A DNA stretch of 64,000 bases from Rahnella aquatilis CIP 78.65 = ATCC 33071 (GCF_000241955.1 NC_016818.1:1178001-1242000); one strand, 5' to 3'; positions 54,002 to 63,660 are shown, numbered from the stretch's first letter. The notes: generated from the letters alone by a model not told the origin. Numbers and translations: made by a program.

Positions 54002-54028
54002 ATATCGGCAGTAATCAGCGTGGCTTTA
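54002..54028 (-). promoter_or_regulatory. Sigma-28 (FliA) promoter of the FlxA-like gene
   Basis: On the minus strand TAAAGCCA, an 11-base spacer and GCCGATAT match the FliA consensus TAAAGTTT-N11-GCCGATAA in spacing and in 12 of 16 bases, including the key TAAA and GCCGAT. It starts about 53 bases upstream of the gene. Confidence 0.85.
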
Positions 54029-54072
54029 CCGGCTTTTCATATTCCTTACAGTATTTATGGTTTTTATTCGGT

Positions 54073-54624
54073 TCACGCTTTCACGCTGAGCTTCGGCCAC
54101 CGGCTCAGCCAGCCTTTGCTGCGGACCCGTTCGGCAAAAACGGCAGGGATCGCATGGCGCGGATTTGGCGTAATACTGAAAGCGAACAACGCATCCAGTC
54201 CCAGCGGCGCGTTCAGCTCGATTTGCCCGTCAGTATTCATTCTTGCGCCGATAGCGGTTTCCACTTCCACCCAGTAGCTCATTGCTTCCGCGCTGGAGGC
54301 ATAAGGCATGTGACCGTGGCGCTCATGCATGCGGGCCTGATTTTTTACCGACCAGGGAAGCTCAGGCGATTGCGCTTTCAGGCGCTGTTCATAGCGCTCG
54401 TCAGTCTCCACCGAACAATCCTGTGAATTGAAATACACCACGTCGATATCATTGAGCGGTGTGGCTTGCGTATAACCGTGCAGCCGGTCCCAGACCAGAT
54501 TGCGGACAAATCCCGCCGCCAGCCACGCATCGTTAAGATTTTGCGTGCTTGCCTGCGTCAGTGCCTGCAAATGAAGCGGTTCTTCTCTGAGCCAGGTCAT
54601 GATTTGCTGTTCCATTGTTGCCAC
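54073..54624 (-). CDS. Nucleotidyltransferase family protein (DUF925-like)
   Basis: The 183-residue protein has the nucleotidyltransferase_6 pattern: WLAAGFVRNLVWDRLHGY followed by NDIDVVYF with the catalytic acidic pair, then KNQARMHERHGHMPYASS and the C-terminal DALFAFSITPNPRH. The substrate is unknown. I choose the GTG at 54624, which has AGGAG eight bases upstream; an ATG three codons later (54615) or a much earlier start at 54747 are alternatives. The gene stands alone and is divergent from eat. Confidence 0.75.
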   Translation of the reverse strand: MATMEQQIMTWLREEPLHLQALTQASTQNLNDAWLAAGFVRNLVWDRLHGYTQATPLNDIDVVYFNSQDCSVETDERYEQRLKAQSPELPWSVKNQARMHERHGHMPYASSAEAMSYWVEVETAIGARMNTDGQIELNAPLGLDALFAFSITPNPRHAIPAVFAERVRSKGWLSRWPKLSVKA

Positions 54625-54901
54625 GCGTTGCTCTCCTTTTTCAGACGTCAACGTCCTGAGAAGCCAAAGTGTAGCGTCATTTTGTGATGCTTTTCCAACG
54701 CACCATTTCGGAGATGCGGCTTCCGGCAGCGCGCTAAAATGTCGCAATCCTCCGCTGTATACGGCTACAGGCCGCGCCTGCTATGGGTTTCTTATGTGGT
54801 ACAGCCTTTGCAATATCAAACTTTGCAACACAAATAATGGGCAAGGCTGACGCATTTTCTCTTCTTACAAAATTGAATTATCACCGGGCAGGGGATCATT
54901 T

Positions 54902-56311
54902 ATGCAAACCACGAAAGTTGCACCCGTTTTAAAACGCACACTGGGGAGCTTTAAACTCTGGGGCATCGCCGTCGGGCTGGTTATCTCCGGCGAATATTTT
55001 GGCTGGAGTTACGGCTGGGCACAGGCAGGTACACTGGGCTTTCTTATCACCGCACTGGTGATAGCGGCCATGTATTGCGCCTTTATTTTCAGCTTTACCG
55101 AACTTACCACGTCAATTCCGCACGCGGGCGGACCTTTCGCTTACGCTTACCGGGCGTTCGGGCCAACCGGTGGATTTGTGGCGGGTTTCGCGACGCTGGT
55201 GGAATTTGTTTTTGCGCCGCCCGCTATCGCGATGGCGATCGGGGCGTATCTCAATGTGCAGTTCCCGTCGATTGAGCCGAAATGGGTGGCTGTGGGCGCG
55301 TATCTGATATTTATGGTGCTCAATATTCTCGGTGTCAGTATCGCCGCTACCTTTGAGCTGCTGGTCACGTTGCTGGCAATTTTTGAATTGCTGGTCTTTA
55401 TGGGCGTGGTGGCGCCGGGCTTTGAAATGTCGAACTTTGTTCACGGCGGATGGGCAGGCAGCGACACCTTCAGCCCGGCGGCGTTTTCCGGCATTTTTGC
55501 GGCCATTCCTTTTGCTATCTGGTTTTTCCTGGCGATAGAAGGCGCATCAATGGCCGCCGAAGAGGCGAAAGATCCGCAGCGTACCATTCCGAAAGCCTTT
55601 ATCGGCGGTATTCTGACCCTGACCGTTCTGGCGCTTGGCGTGATGTTGTTTGCCGGTGGTGTGGGCGACTGGACCAAACTGTCGAACATTAACGACCCGT
55701 TACCGCAGGCCATGAAACTGATTGTCGGCAGCAACAGTGGCTGGCTGCATATGCTGGTCTGGCTGGGATTGTTTGGCCTGATTGCCTCTTTCCACGGCAT
55801 TATCATGGGGTATTCCCGTCAGATCTTCGCGCTGGCACGGGCAGGTTATTTGCCTAAACGCCTGGCGAGCGTCAACGCCCGTTTCCAGACACCGCATCTC
55901 GGTATTATCGCGGGAGGCGTTATTGGCATCGCGGCTATTTTCTCAGATTCACTGATCGTGATTGGCGGTCAGCCACTGACGGCCAATATCGTGACAATGT
56001 CGGTGTTTGGCGCCATTGTGATGTATATCATTTCGATGGCTGCGCTGTTTAAACTCCGCCGCAGCGAACCGAATTTAATCCGTCCGTTCCGTGCGCCGCT
56101 CTATCCTTTTGCACCGGCTTTGGCGCTGGTGCTGGCAGTCGTCTGTCTGATCGCTATGATTTACTACAACACCTTACTGTTTCTGATCTTTGCGGCCATG
56201 ATGTTGCTGGCGTATGCCTGGTTCCGCATCACCCATCAGGCGCGGACGGATGCCGCCGAAGATCCGCAATTACGTGGCCTGCGCCCGGTGTCCGCTAAAA
56301 GCAGCAAATAA
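54902..56311 (+). CDS. eat: Ethanolamine permease (APC superfamily)
   Basis: The 469-residue protein has about 12 membrane helices and begins KRTLGSFKLWGIAVGLVISGEYFGWSYG-like sequence typical of the Eat ethanolamine permease, with HAGGPFAYAYRAFGPTGGF in the next segments. It imports ethanolamine for the lyase encoded by the following genes. GGCAGGGGAT precedes the ATG. It lies 21 bases before eutB, so the three genes are an operon. Confidence 0.9.
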   Translation: MQTTKVAPVLKRTLGSFKLWGIAVGLVISGEYFGWSYGWAQAGTLGFLITALVIAAMYCAFIFSFTELTTSIPHAGGPFAYAYRAFGPTGGFVAGFATLVEFVFAPPAIAMAIGAYLNVQFPSIEPKWVAVGAYLIFMVLNILGVSIAATFELLVTLLAIFELLVFMGVVAPGFEMSNFVHGGWAGSDTFSPAAFSGIFAAIPFAIWFFLAIEGASMAAEEAKDPQRTIPKAFIGGILTLTVLALGVMLFAGGVGDWTKLSNINDPLPQAMKLIVGSNSGWLHMLVWLGLFGLIASFHGIIMGYSRQIFALARAGYLPKRLASVNARFQTPHLGIIAGGVIGIAAIFSDSLIVIGGQPLTANIVTMSVFGAIVMYIISMAALFKLRRSEPNLIRPFRAPLYPFAPALALVLAVVCLIAMIYYNTLLFLIFAAMMLLAYAWFRITHQARTDAAEDPQLRGLRPVSAKSSK

Positions 56312-56332
56312 TCCGCTGTGCTAAGGAGTGTT

Positions 56333-57715
56333 ATGTTTCTGACGACATTACGTCACCGAAGCTATCAGTTTAAGGATTTACGCGAACTGATGGCAAAGGC
56401 GTCGCCCGCACGGTCGGGCGACTATCTCGCTGAAGTGGCTGCCGCCAGCGCTGAAGAGCGGATGGCGGCGAAAATGGCGCTGGCTGAGGTGCCGCTCAAA
56501 ACCTTCCTGCAACAATTACTGGTGCCGTATGAGGATGATGAAGTTACGCGGCTGATTGTCGATACCCATGATGTCGCGGCGTTTGCCGCGATTTCGCATC
56601 TCACCGTCGGGGATTTCCGCGACTGGTTATTGAGTGAAAAAACCGACAGCGCTGTGCTGGCAAAAGTCGCCCGCGGGATCACGCCGGAAATGGCAGCTGC
56701 CGTGAGCAAACTGATGCGTAATCAGGATCTGATCCTGGTGGCTAAAAAATGCCGGGTGATCACCCGGTTCCGCAATACCATCGGGCTGCCGGGGCACATG
56801 AGCGTGCGCCTGCAACCGAACCATCCGACCGATAATTTACAGGGCATTGCTGCCAGTATGCTCGATGGCTTGTTGTATGGCTCCGGTGACGCGGTAATCG
56901 GTATTAATCCCGCCAGTGACAGCTTACCGCTGCTGGAAAATCTCAATTACATGCTCGATGACATCATTACGCGCTTTGAAATTCCCACGCAGTCCTGTGT
57001 GCTGACGCATGTCACCAACACCATCAAACTGGTGGAGCGTGGTGCGCCGGTTGACCTGGTGTTTCAGTCGATAGCGGGTACCGAAGCGGCGAACAGCGGG
57101 TTTGGTATCAATCTGGCGCTGCTGGCGGAAGCGCAACAGGCGGCGCTCAGTCTCAAACGTGGCACGCTCGGCGACAACGTGATGTATTTCGAAACCGGGC
57201 AGGGAAGTTGTTTATCCGCCAATGCGCATTTTGGCGTAGATCAGCAAACCTGTGAAGCGCGGGCATACGCCATCGCGCGGCATTTTTCGCCGCTGCTGAT
57301 CAATACCGTGGTGGGGTTTATCGGGCCGGAATACCTGTATGACGGCAAACAAATCATCCGTGCGGGGCTGGAAGACCATTTCTGCGGCAAACTGCTGGGC
57401 GTGCCGCTGGGCTGCGATGTGTGTTACACCAACCATGCCGAAGCGGATCAGGATGATATGGATACCTTGCTGACGCTGCTGGGCACCGCCGGGCTGACAT
57501 TCCTGATTGGCGTACCGGGCGCGGATGACATCATGCTCAATTATCAGAGCACCTCTTTCCATGACGCGTTATACATCCGCGAATTACTCGGGCTGAAACA
57601 TGCGCCGGAATTTGCCGTGTGGCTGGAGAAAATGAAAATTATCGATCCGCAGGGCGCGTTGCAGGATGCCCGTGCCTCGCATCCGTTACTGCGTCAGTTG
57701 CCGCAACTGAGCTGA
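56333..57715 (+). CDS. eutB: Ethanolamine ammonia-lyase large subunit EutB
   Basis: The 460-residue subunit forms with EutC the adenosylcobalamin-dependent lyase that turns ethanolamine into acetaldehyde and ammonia. Conserved landmarks are NHPTDNLQGIAASMLDGL, TQSCVLTHVTNT, YFETGQGSCLSANAHFGVDQ and PLGCDVCYTNHAEADQDD. The ATG at 56333 has AAGGAG upstream. No encapsulation peptide or microcompartment shell gene is nearby, so the enzyme works free in the cytoplasm. Confidence 0.94.
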   Translation: MFLTTLRHRSYQFKDLRELMAKASPARSGDYLAEVAAASAEERMAAKMALAEVPLKTFLQQLLVPYEDDEVTRLIVDTHDVAAFAAISHLTVGDFRDWLLSEKTDSAVLAKVARGITPEMAAAVSKLMRNQDLILVAKKCRVITRFRNTIGLPGHMSVRLQPNHPTDNLQGIAASMLDGLLYGSGDAVIGINPASDSLPLLENLNYMLDDIITRFEIPTQSCVLTHVTNTIKLVERGAPVDLVFQSIAGTEAANSGFGINLALLAEAQQAALSLKRGTLGDNVMYFETGQGSCLSANAHFGVDQQTCEARAYAIARHFSPLLINTVVGFIGPEYLYDGKQIIRAGLEDHFCGKLLGVPLGCDVCYTNHAEADQDDMDTLLTLLGTAGLTFLIGVPGADDIMLNYQSTSFHDALYIRELLGLKHAPEFAVWLEKMKIIDPQGALQDARASHPLLRQLPQLS

Positions 57716-57726
57716 GGTCTGTGCTG

Positions 57727-58536
57727 ATGAATAAAGAAAAAGAGCAGGGATTATCGCCGCTGGTGCATAACAACCCCTGGGAAACACTGCGTCAGTTTAC
57801 GGCCGCACGTATCGCGCTGGGACGAACAGGGTCGAGTTTACCCACGCAAGAGTTGCTGCGTTTTGGTTTAGCGCATGCGCAGGCGCGTGATGCTGTACAT
57901 CAGCCATTCGACAGCCAGAAGCTCGAACCCGAGCTTTATGCGCTGGGGCTGGAAACGCTGACCGTTGCCAGTGCGGCACCGGACAGGGCGACCTATCTTT
58001 GTCGTCCTGATCTTGGCCGCAAACTGTCAGAGAACAGCCGTCAGGCATTACAGCGTCTGGCACCGGAGCCTGCCGACGTGGTATTGGTCATCGCTGACGG
58101 TTTGTCATCGAAAGCCGTGCACCGGCAGGCCGTACCGCTGATTGCCGCGCTTTTACCGTATCTGCGTACGCTGGAGCTGAAAATCGGGCCGGTGGTGCTG
58201 GCGCATCAGTCGCGGGTGGCACTGGGCGATGATATTGCGCAGGTGATGAAAGCGAAGGCGGTGGCGATTTTGATCGGCGAACGTCCGGGATTGTCCTCTC
58301 CCGACAGTTTAGGCATTTATATGACCTGGGGGCCGCATACCAAGAGGCTGGAATCAGAACGAAATTGTATCTCCAATGTGCGACCGGAAGGGCTCAATTA
58401 TCCGCAGGCGGCTTTTAAACTCGCGTGGCTGCTTGAGCAGTCCTTCCATCGTCAGTTGTCGGGTGTGAATCTGAAAGATGAAAGCGATAACCCGGCGCTG
58501 CACAATAAAGTCGTGCCGATGTTTAAATTAGAATAG
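57727..58536 (+). CDS. eutC: Ethanolamine ammonia-lyase small subunit EutC
   Basis: The 269-residue small subunit helps bind adenosylcobalamin. Motifs include VVLVIADGLSSKAVHRQA, IGERPGLSSPDSLGIYMTW and ISNVRPEGLNYPQAAFKL. It is shorter than E. coli EutC (295), mainly at the N-terminus, which in enteric Eut systems carries the microcompartment-related segment. The ATG at 57727 is 11 bases after the eutB stop. It ends the operon. Confidence 0.93.
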   Translation: MNKEKEQGLSPLVHNNPWETLRQFTAARIALGRTGSSLPTQELLRFGLAHAQARDAVHQPFDSQKLEPELYALGLETLTVASAAPDRATYLCRPDLGRKLSENSRQALQRLAPEPADVVLVIADGLSSKAVHRQAVPLIAALLPYLRTLELKIGPVVLAHQSRVALGDDIAQVMKAKAVAILIGERPGLSSPDSLGIYMTWGPHTKRLESERNCISNVRPEGLNYPQAAFKLAWLLEQSFHRQLSGVNLKDESDNPALHNKVVPMFKLE

Positions 58537-58612
58537 TGGTGAGAGAAGGGGAATTGGCTCGAACCAGCGGCTGGTTCGCCTCCATCACGGTTTTTCTTCG
58601 GACTACAGATGC

Positions 58613-58636
58613 GAAAAAAGCGCCTGTAAGGCGCTT
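58613..58636 (-). terminator. Terminator of the Val-Lys tRNA operon
   Basis: AAGCGCC pairs with GGCGCTT. On the minus strand TTTTTT follows, ten bases beyond the tRNA-Lys gene. Confidence 0.85.
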
Positions 58637-58646
58637 CTTTCTGAAT

Positions 58647-58722
58647 TGGTGGGCCGTGCTGGATTCGAACCAGCGACCAATTGATTAAAAGTCAACTGCT
58701 CTACCAACTGAGCTAACGGCCC
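58647..58722 (-). tRNA. tRNA-Lys (anticodon TTT)
   Basis: The 76-base gene folds as a full cloverleaf with GGGCCGT acceptor, anticodon loop CTTTTAA and encoded CCA. It is the last of four tRNAs in one transcript, as in the E. coli valUXY-lysV cluster. Confidence 0.97.
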
Positions 58723-58729
58723 GCAGAAG

Positions 58730-58805
58730 TGGTGGGCGATGACGGGCTCGAACCGCCGACCCCCTCCGTGTAAAGGAGATGCTCTACCAACTGAGCTAAT
58801 CGCCC
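58730..58805 (-). tRNA. tRNA-Val (anticodon TAC), copy 3
   Basis: The 76-base gene has acceptor GGGCGAT, anticodon loop TTTACAC and encoded CCA. Its mature sequence is identical to the other two Val copies. Seven bases separate it from tRNA-Lys. Confidence 0.97.
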
Positions 58806-58848
58806 ACTTCTGGGTACTTCCCTCTGTAAGAAGAAACGTGCTGAGAAA

Positions 58849-58924
58849 TGGTGGGCGATGACGGGCTCGAACCGCCGACCCCCTCCGTGTAAAGGAGATG
58901 CTCTACCAACTGAGCTAATCGCCC
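58849..58924 (-). tRNA. tRNA-Val (anticodon TAC), copy 2
   Basis: This 76-base gene is identical to copies 1 and 3, with encoded CCA. It sits 43 bases upstream of copy 3. Confidence 0.97.
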
Positions 58925-58970
58925 ATTTCTCAATTCTTCCTACTTATCACAACGCGGCACTCTTAAAGAG

Positions 58971-59046
58971 TGGTGGGCGATGACGGGCTCGAACCGCCGA
59001 CCCCCTCCGTGTAAAGGAGATGCTCTACCAACTGAGCTAATCGCCC
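58971..59046 (-). tRNA. tRNA-Val (anticodon TAC), copy 1
   Basis: This is the promoter-proximal gene of the four-tRNA operon, identical to the other Val copies. The promoter lies 19 bases upstream. Confidence 0.97.
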
Positions 59047-59064
59047 CCGTCGTGATGGAGTCGC

Positions 59065-59092
59065 ATTATAGGGATACTTGAAATTACGTCAA
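59065..59092 (-). promoter_or_regulatory. Sigma-70 promoter of the Val-Lys tRNA operon
   Basis: On the minus strand TTGACG and TATAAT are separated by 16 bases and followed by a GCGAC discriminator. This is a strong stable-RNA promoter, divergent from gltX. Confidence 0.85.
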
Positions 59093-59309
59093 CGCTTTTT
59101 AAAAACAAAAATGTTCGTTCGGCTTATTTTTAGTCAACCTGACGGGTTTCTCGCCCGCGTAGTCGATTCTTTACGCATTCATGGCGTTAAACCCCCCGAC
59201 AGCCCCTGGTTGTGCGTTGAGGAATCAGGGCAGAGTGGTAGAATGTCAGCCACTTTTTGTTAATTGATAGCGACGTTTTTTAGCGTTGCGTGATTAAGGT
59301 TGCACCCTG

Positions 59310-60728
59310 ATGAAAATCAAAACCCGTTTTGCCCCAAGCCCGACCGGCTATCTGCATGTCGGTGGCGCCCGTACCGCGCTCTATTCCTGGCTCTTTGCCC
59401 GCAACCTTGGCGGTGAGTTTGTGCTGCGTATCGAAGACACCGATCTCGAACGTTCCACTCAGGCAGCTATCGACGCGATTATGGATGGCATGAACTGGCT
59501 GAATCTGGACTGGGATGAAGGCCCGTATTTCCAGACCAAACGTTTTGACCGTTATAACGCCGTGATTGATGAGATGCTGGAAAACGGCACGGCTTATAAA
59601 TGCTATTGCTCTAAAGAACGTCTGGAAGCGTTGCGTGAAGAACAAATGGCGAATAACGAGAAGCCTCGTTATGACGGCCATTGCCGCGACAGCCATGAAC
59701 ATCACGCAGCGGATGAGCCGTGCGTCGTACGTTTTCGTAACCCGCAGGAAGGTTCGGTCATTTTTGACGACCAGATCCGCGGCCCGATCGAATTCAGCAA
59801 TGATGAGCTGGACGATCTGATCATCCGCCGCACCGACGGTTCCCCGACCTATAACTTCTGCGTTGTCGTGGATGACTGGGATATGGAAATCACCCACGTT
59901 ATCCGTGGCGAAGACCATATCAACAACACCCCGCGTCAGATCAACATTCTGAAAGCGCTGGGTGCACCGGTACCGGTTTACGCGCATGTTTCTATGATTC
60001 TGGGCGATGACGGTAAAAAACTGTCTAAACGCCATGGCGCAGTGGGCGTGATGCAATACCGTGATGACGGTTACCTGCCTGAAGCGCTGCTGAACTATCT
60101 GGTGCGCCTGGGCTGGTCTCATGGTGATCAGGAAATTTTCAGCCGTGACGAAATGAAAGCGTTGTTCTCACTGGAAAACGTCAGCAAATCTGCCAGCGCG
60201 TTCAACACTGAAAAACTGCAATGGCTGAACCACCACTACATTAATACGATGGATCCGCATTACGTGGCGACCCATCTGTTGTGGCATGTGGAGCAGGCGG
60301 GTATCGAAACCCGTAACGGCCCGCAGTTGTTTGAAATCGTGACCCTGTTGGGTGAGCGCTGCAAAACCCTGAAAGAGATGGCCGGATCCTGCCGTTACTT
60401 CTACGAAGATTTTGCAGAGTTTGATGCGGATGCGGCGAAGAAACATTTACGTCCGGTTGCACGTCAGCCGCTGGAAGTGGTGCGCGCCAAACTGGCCGCC
60501 ATCACTGACTGGACCGCTGAGAACATTCACCATGCTATTCAGGGCACGGCGGATGAACTGGAAGTGGGGATGGGTAAAGTCGGGATGCCTTTGCGCGTTG
60601 CGGTAACGGGCGCCGGTCAGTCGCCGGGTGTTGACGTCACCGTTCACGCTATCGGTCAGAGCCGCGTACTGGCGCGTATCGATATGGCATTAGCCTTCAT
60701 TGCTGAGCGTGAAACACAAGCGCAGTAA
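59310..60728 (+). CDS. gltX: Glutamyl-tRNA synthetase
   Basis: The 472-residue class I synthetase has the HIGH-like [11 protein letters not shown] (residues 9-19), the zinc cysteines C98, C100 and C125, and the KMSKS-like KKLSKRHG. It charges tRNA-Glu. It is one residue longer than E. coli GltX and is divergent from the Val-Lys tRNA operon, as in E. coli. Confidence 0.97.
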   Translation: MKIKTRFAPSPTGYLHVGGARTALYSWLFARNLGGEFVLRIEDTDLERSTQAAIDAIMDGMNWLNLDWDEGPYFQTKRFDRYNAVIDEMLENGTAYKCYCSKERLEALREEQMANNEKPRYDGHCRDSHEHHAADEPCVVRFRNPQEGSVIFDDQIRGPIEFSNDELDDLIIRRTDGSPTYNFCVVVDDWDMEITHVIRGEDHINNTPRQINILKALGAPVPVYAHVSMILGDDGKKLSKRHGAVGVMQYRDDGYLPEALLNYLVRLGWSHGDQEIFSRDEMKALFSLENVSKSASAFNTEKLQWLNHHYINTMDPHYVATHLLWHVEQAGIETRNGPQLFEIVTLLGERCKTLKEMAGSCRYFYEDFAEFDADAAKKHLRPVARQPLEVVRAKLAAITDWTAENIHHAIQGTADELEVGMGKVGMPLRVAVTGAGQSPGVDVTVHAIGQSRVLARIDMALAFIAERETQAQ

Positions 60729-60747
60729 TCATCGCTAAAGAGCTGTA

Positions 60748-60786
60748 ATAAAAAAGCCAGCACGGGAAACCGGCTGGCTTTTTTAC
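60748..60786. terminator. Bidirectional terminator between gltX and the FNT gene
   Basis: AAAAAGCCAGC pairs with GCTGGCTTTTT, giving A and T runs on both sides of the converging genes. Confidence 0.9.
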
Positions 60787-60818
60787 TTTCCGTAAAGCGT
60801 AAGCGTGAAACGTCTTAA

Positions 60819-61610
60819 TTAACGTTGTTCAGTCGCCGGTGTTTCAATGGTCGGGCGGTAGGCCAGGAAATACATCAGGCCAACGAAGCCTGCGCCACCG
60901 ACGGCATTACCGAGGAATACGGCCACGAAGTTAGGCAGGTATTCAGACCAGCTCAGCGCACCGGCAAAGATTGCCGCAGGCACGATGAACATATTTGCCA
61001 CCACGTGCTGGAAACCGATGGCCACGAACGCCATCACCGGGAACCACATGCCGATCACTTTGCCGCCGACTTCTTTACTGGCGAAGGCCAGCCAGATTGC
61101 CAGACACACCAGCCAGTTACAGCCGATACCGGAAATGAACGCGTGCATGAAATCCGCGTTGACCTTCGCGGTGGCGGTTGCCACGGTTTTGCTCAGGAAA
61201 GCCCCTTCCGTCAGCCCCAGAACGTGGCCGAAGAAATAGGCCACTGCCAGGCTGCCCAGCAGGTTAGCGACAGTGACCCAGAACCAGTTCCGTAGAACGG
61301 CATAGAGGCTTATCTGGCGCGCGAACCAGGCGATAGGTAAGGTCATCATATTACCGGTCAGCAGTTCTCCCCCTGCTAACACGGTCAGAATGATGCCTAC
61401 CGGGAAGACGGCTGCGCCCAGCAAGTTACTGAATGAACCCCAGGATGCAGGTAACGTCCCTATTACATGCAGATCCAGCAGGAAACCGGTGGCGATGAAT
61501 GCGCCAGCCAGAAAGCCCAAAATTAACAAATTCAACACGGTGGCGCGGCTTTTATTAACGCCCGCTGTGACGGCGATGGATGCGATTTCTTTAGGTGAAT
61601 ACAAGGACAT
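60819..61610 (-). CDS. Formate/nitrite transporter (FNT) family channel
   Basis: The 263-residue protein has the six-helix FNT fold with its marks: AGGELLTGNMM in the third helix, the CNWLVCLAIWLAF segment and FQHVVANMF with the central pore histidine. FNT pentamers pass formate, nitrite or hydrosulfide. It is not close to FocA or NirC and has no enzyme gene beside it, so the anion is unknown. A 6-2-6 inverted repeat (TGAGAT/ATCTCA) lies about 50 bases upstream at 61661-61674. Confidence 0.85.
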   Translation of the reverse strand: MSLYSPKEIASIAVTAGVNKSRATVLNLLILGFLAGAFIATGFLLDLHVIGTLPASWGSFSNLLGAAVFPVGIILTVLAGGELLTGNMMTLPIAWFARQISLYAVLRNWFWVTVANLLGSLAVAYFFGHVLGLTEGAFLSKTVATATAKVNADFMHAFISGIGCNWLVCLAIWLAFASKEVGGKVIGMWFPVMAFVAIGFQHVVANMFIVPAAIFAGALSWSEYLPNFVAVFLGNAVGGAGFVGLMYFLAYRPTIETPATEQR

Positions 61611-61660
61611 GGGAGTGCTCGAATGGTGTAAGTTATGATTATTGCGCGAGCAGTCTATTC

Positions 61661-61674
61661 TGAGATTTATCTCA
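61661..61674. promoter_or_regulatory. Inverted repeat upstream of the FNT gene
   Basis: TGAGAT-TT-ATCTCA is a perfect 6-2-6 repeat about 51 bases before the FNT start. It resembles, but does not match, the FNR consensus (TTGAT-N4-ATCAA). The regulator is unknown. Confidence 0.3.
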
Positions 61675-61900
61675 AAACAAGGCGATTATCATAGTCTGCT
61701 AACATTTCATTAATCATTCGGACATAGATGTTAAGGAAATGCGTAAGCAGATCAGAAAGCTAGGAAGAAGGCGGGCTGGCGGGTAAATTGTAAAACAAAG
61801 CGTCTGTCTGAAAATTTCCCGCAGGGCAGGGGATTTTTCCCTGTGGAATGGGGGATTTGGCGGCTTTTTCAGCGCTTGAATTGAGAAACGGATTTAGCCG

Positions 61901-61929
61901 TTGACAGGGGTAGCGACGTTTCATATTAT
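61901..61929 (+). promoter_or_regulatory. Sigma-70 promoter of the Ala tRNA pair
   Basis: TTGACA and TATTAT are exactly 17 bases apart, followed by the GC-rich discriminator GCGCCCC typical of stringently controlled stable RNA. The first tRNA begins 34 bases after the -10 element. Confidence 0.9.
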
Positions 61930-61963
61930 GCGCCCCGTTCACCCGTTTTTACGGGTATGAATT

Positions 61964-62039
<76 letters not shown>

Positions 62040-62110
62040 ACTTCCTTTCCAGAGTAAGTTGGCTGTTTCCTTCCCAGGGAAACAAAAAGTAAATATGTAC
62101 GACCTCGTGT

Positions 62111-62186
<76 letters not shown>

Positions 62187-62197
62187 AATATTAAAGA

Positions 62198-62219
62198 AAC
62201 CCGCTTCGGCGGGTTTTTT
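62198..62219 (+). terminator. Terminator of the Ala tRNA operon
   Basis: ACCCGC-TTCG-GCGGGT is a tetraloop hairpin followed by TTTTT, 12 bases after the second tRNA-Ala. Confidence 0.92.
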
Positions 62220-62275
62220 GCTTTCTGCGGTTTGTCATTGCTCTTTCCTGTTATTACAGCGCGCGAATCGCAGAC

Positions 62276-62302
62276 ATAAAAAAAGGCGCCGGAGCGCCTT
62301 TT
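62276..62302 (-). terminator. Terminator of nupC
   Basis: AAAAGGCGC pairs with GCGCCTTTT. On the minus strand a run of T follows, about 22 bases after the nupC stop. Confidence 0.88.
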
Positions 62303-62324
62303 CTTGTCGTTCTGTATTTGCTTA

Positions 62325-63512
62325 CTACGCCAGTACCAGACCCGCGATAGAAGCAGACAACACGCTGACCAGCGTTGAACCGTACAGCAGTTTCAGGCCG
62401 AAGCGGGAAACCACGTTGCCCTGATGTTCGTTCAGGCCTTTGATAGCACCGGCAACGATACCGATCGAAGAGAAGTTCGCGAAAGACACCAGGAACACGG
62501 ACAGGATGCCCACGCCACGAGGTGACAGTTCAGTGGCCACTTTCTGCAGATCCAACATCGCAACGAATTCATTGGAAACCAGTTTGGTCGCCATGATGCT
62601 GCCTACCTGCAGGGCTTCGTGACTTGGCACACCCATCATCCATGCGAATGGATAGAAGACATAACCCAGCACGCCCTGGAAAGTAATACCGAATACCACG
62701 TCGAACAACGCATTCAGGCAGGAAATCAGTGCGATGAAACCAATCAACATGGCTGCAACGATGATAGCCACTTTGAAGCCTGCCAGGATGTATTCACCCA
62801 GCATTTCAAAGAAGCTCTGACCCTGATGCGTATTACCGATTTGCAGGTCTTCTTCTGAATCAACTTTATAAGGGTTGATCAACGACAGCACGATGAAGGT
62901 ACTGAACATGTTGAGCACCAGCGCAGCAACAACAAAGCGCGGTTCCAGCATGGTCATGTACGCACCCACAATCGACATAGAAACCGTCGACATCGCGGTG
63001 GCTGCCATGGTGTACATGCGTTTTTCAGACATTTTGCTCAGAATATCTTTATACGCGATAAAGTTTTCTGACTGACCCAAAATCAGGGAGCTGATGGCGT
63101 TGAAAGATTCCAGTTTTCCCATGCCATTAATTTTCGACAGAACCGTACCGATAATACGGATGACGAAAGGCAGTACACGAATGTGTTGTAAAATACCGAT
63201 CAATGCAGAAATAAACACGATCGGACACAAGACTTTCAAGAAGAAGAACGCTAATCCTTTATCGCTCATGCCTCCAAATACGAAGCCGGTCCCTTCCGCA
63301 GCGAATCCTAATAATTTCTCAAACAAGTCTGAGAAGCCTTTCACAAAACCTAAACCAACAGAAGAATTCAGGAAGAAATAGGCTAACAAGACTTCGATGA
63401 CCAACAGCTGAACGATGAAGCGTAAACGGATATTTTTCCGGTCACGGCTCACCAGTAAAGCGAGTGCAGCGACAACGGCCAACGCTAATACAAAGTGCAA
63501 TATTCGGGACAT
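62325..63512 (-). CDS. nupC: Nucleoside:H+ symporter NupC
   Basis: The 395-residue concentrative nucleoside transporter imports pyrimidine nucleosides and adenosine. It shows [18 protein letters not shown], the substrate motif [25 protein letters not shown] and the C-terminal [20 protein letters not shown]. The length and sequence match E. coli NupC. It is divergent from mntH. CRP and CytR control is expected from E. coli; a weak CRP-like box is at 63578-63593. Confidence 0.95.
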   Translation of the reverse strand: MSRILHFVLALAVVAALALLVSRDRKNIRLRFIVQLLVIEVLLAYFFLNSSVGLGFVKGFSDLFEKLLGFAAEGTGFVFGGMSDKGLAFFFLKVLCPIVFISALIGILQHIRVLPFVIRIIGTVLSKINGMGKLESFNAISSLILGQSENFIAYKDILSKMSEKRMYTMAATAMSTVSMSIVGAYMTMLEPRFVVAALVLNMFSTFIVLSLINPYKVDSEEDLQIGNTHQGQSFFEMLGEYILAGFKVAIIVAAMLIGFIALISCLNALFDVVFGITFQGVLGYVFYPFAWMMGVPSHEALQVGSIMATKLVSNEFVAMLDLQKVATELSPRGVGILSVFLVSFANFSSIGIVAGAIKGLNEHQGNVVSRFGLKLLYGSTLVSVLSASIAGLVLA

Positions 63513-63577
63513 GGGTGCTCCAAATTAGAGGCAGGCTATATTTCGACGGTCATTTTATGTAACGCGTACATTTAAAA

Positions 63578-63593
63578 CGTGAAGTCGATTGCA
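63578..63593. promoter_or_regulatory. Weak CRP-like site upstream of nupC
   Basis: CGTGA-N6-TTGCA matches the CRP consensus at seven of ten positions, about 75 bases before nupC. A TTGCAAC octamer-like element near 63615 could be a CytR half site. Both are suggested by E. coli control of nupC, not proved by the match. Confidence 0.3.
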
Positions 63594-63660
63594 AATATAG
63601 AAATTACAGGGACGAATTGCAACAAATCACGGCCCATCACACAAAAAATCAAGATGTTAA

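Noticed and set aside
58560..58578. Perfect CGAACCAG/CTGGTTCG repeat after eutC, resembling a tRNA T-arm
   Set aside because: No acceptor, D or anticodon arms are present. It is too far from a T-run to be called a terminator with confidence.
58646..59046. Regularly spaced direct repeats that could suggest a CRISPR-like array
   Set aside because: The repeats are three identical tRNA-Val genes and one tRNA-Lys, each a full cloverleaf with CCA.
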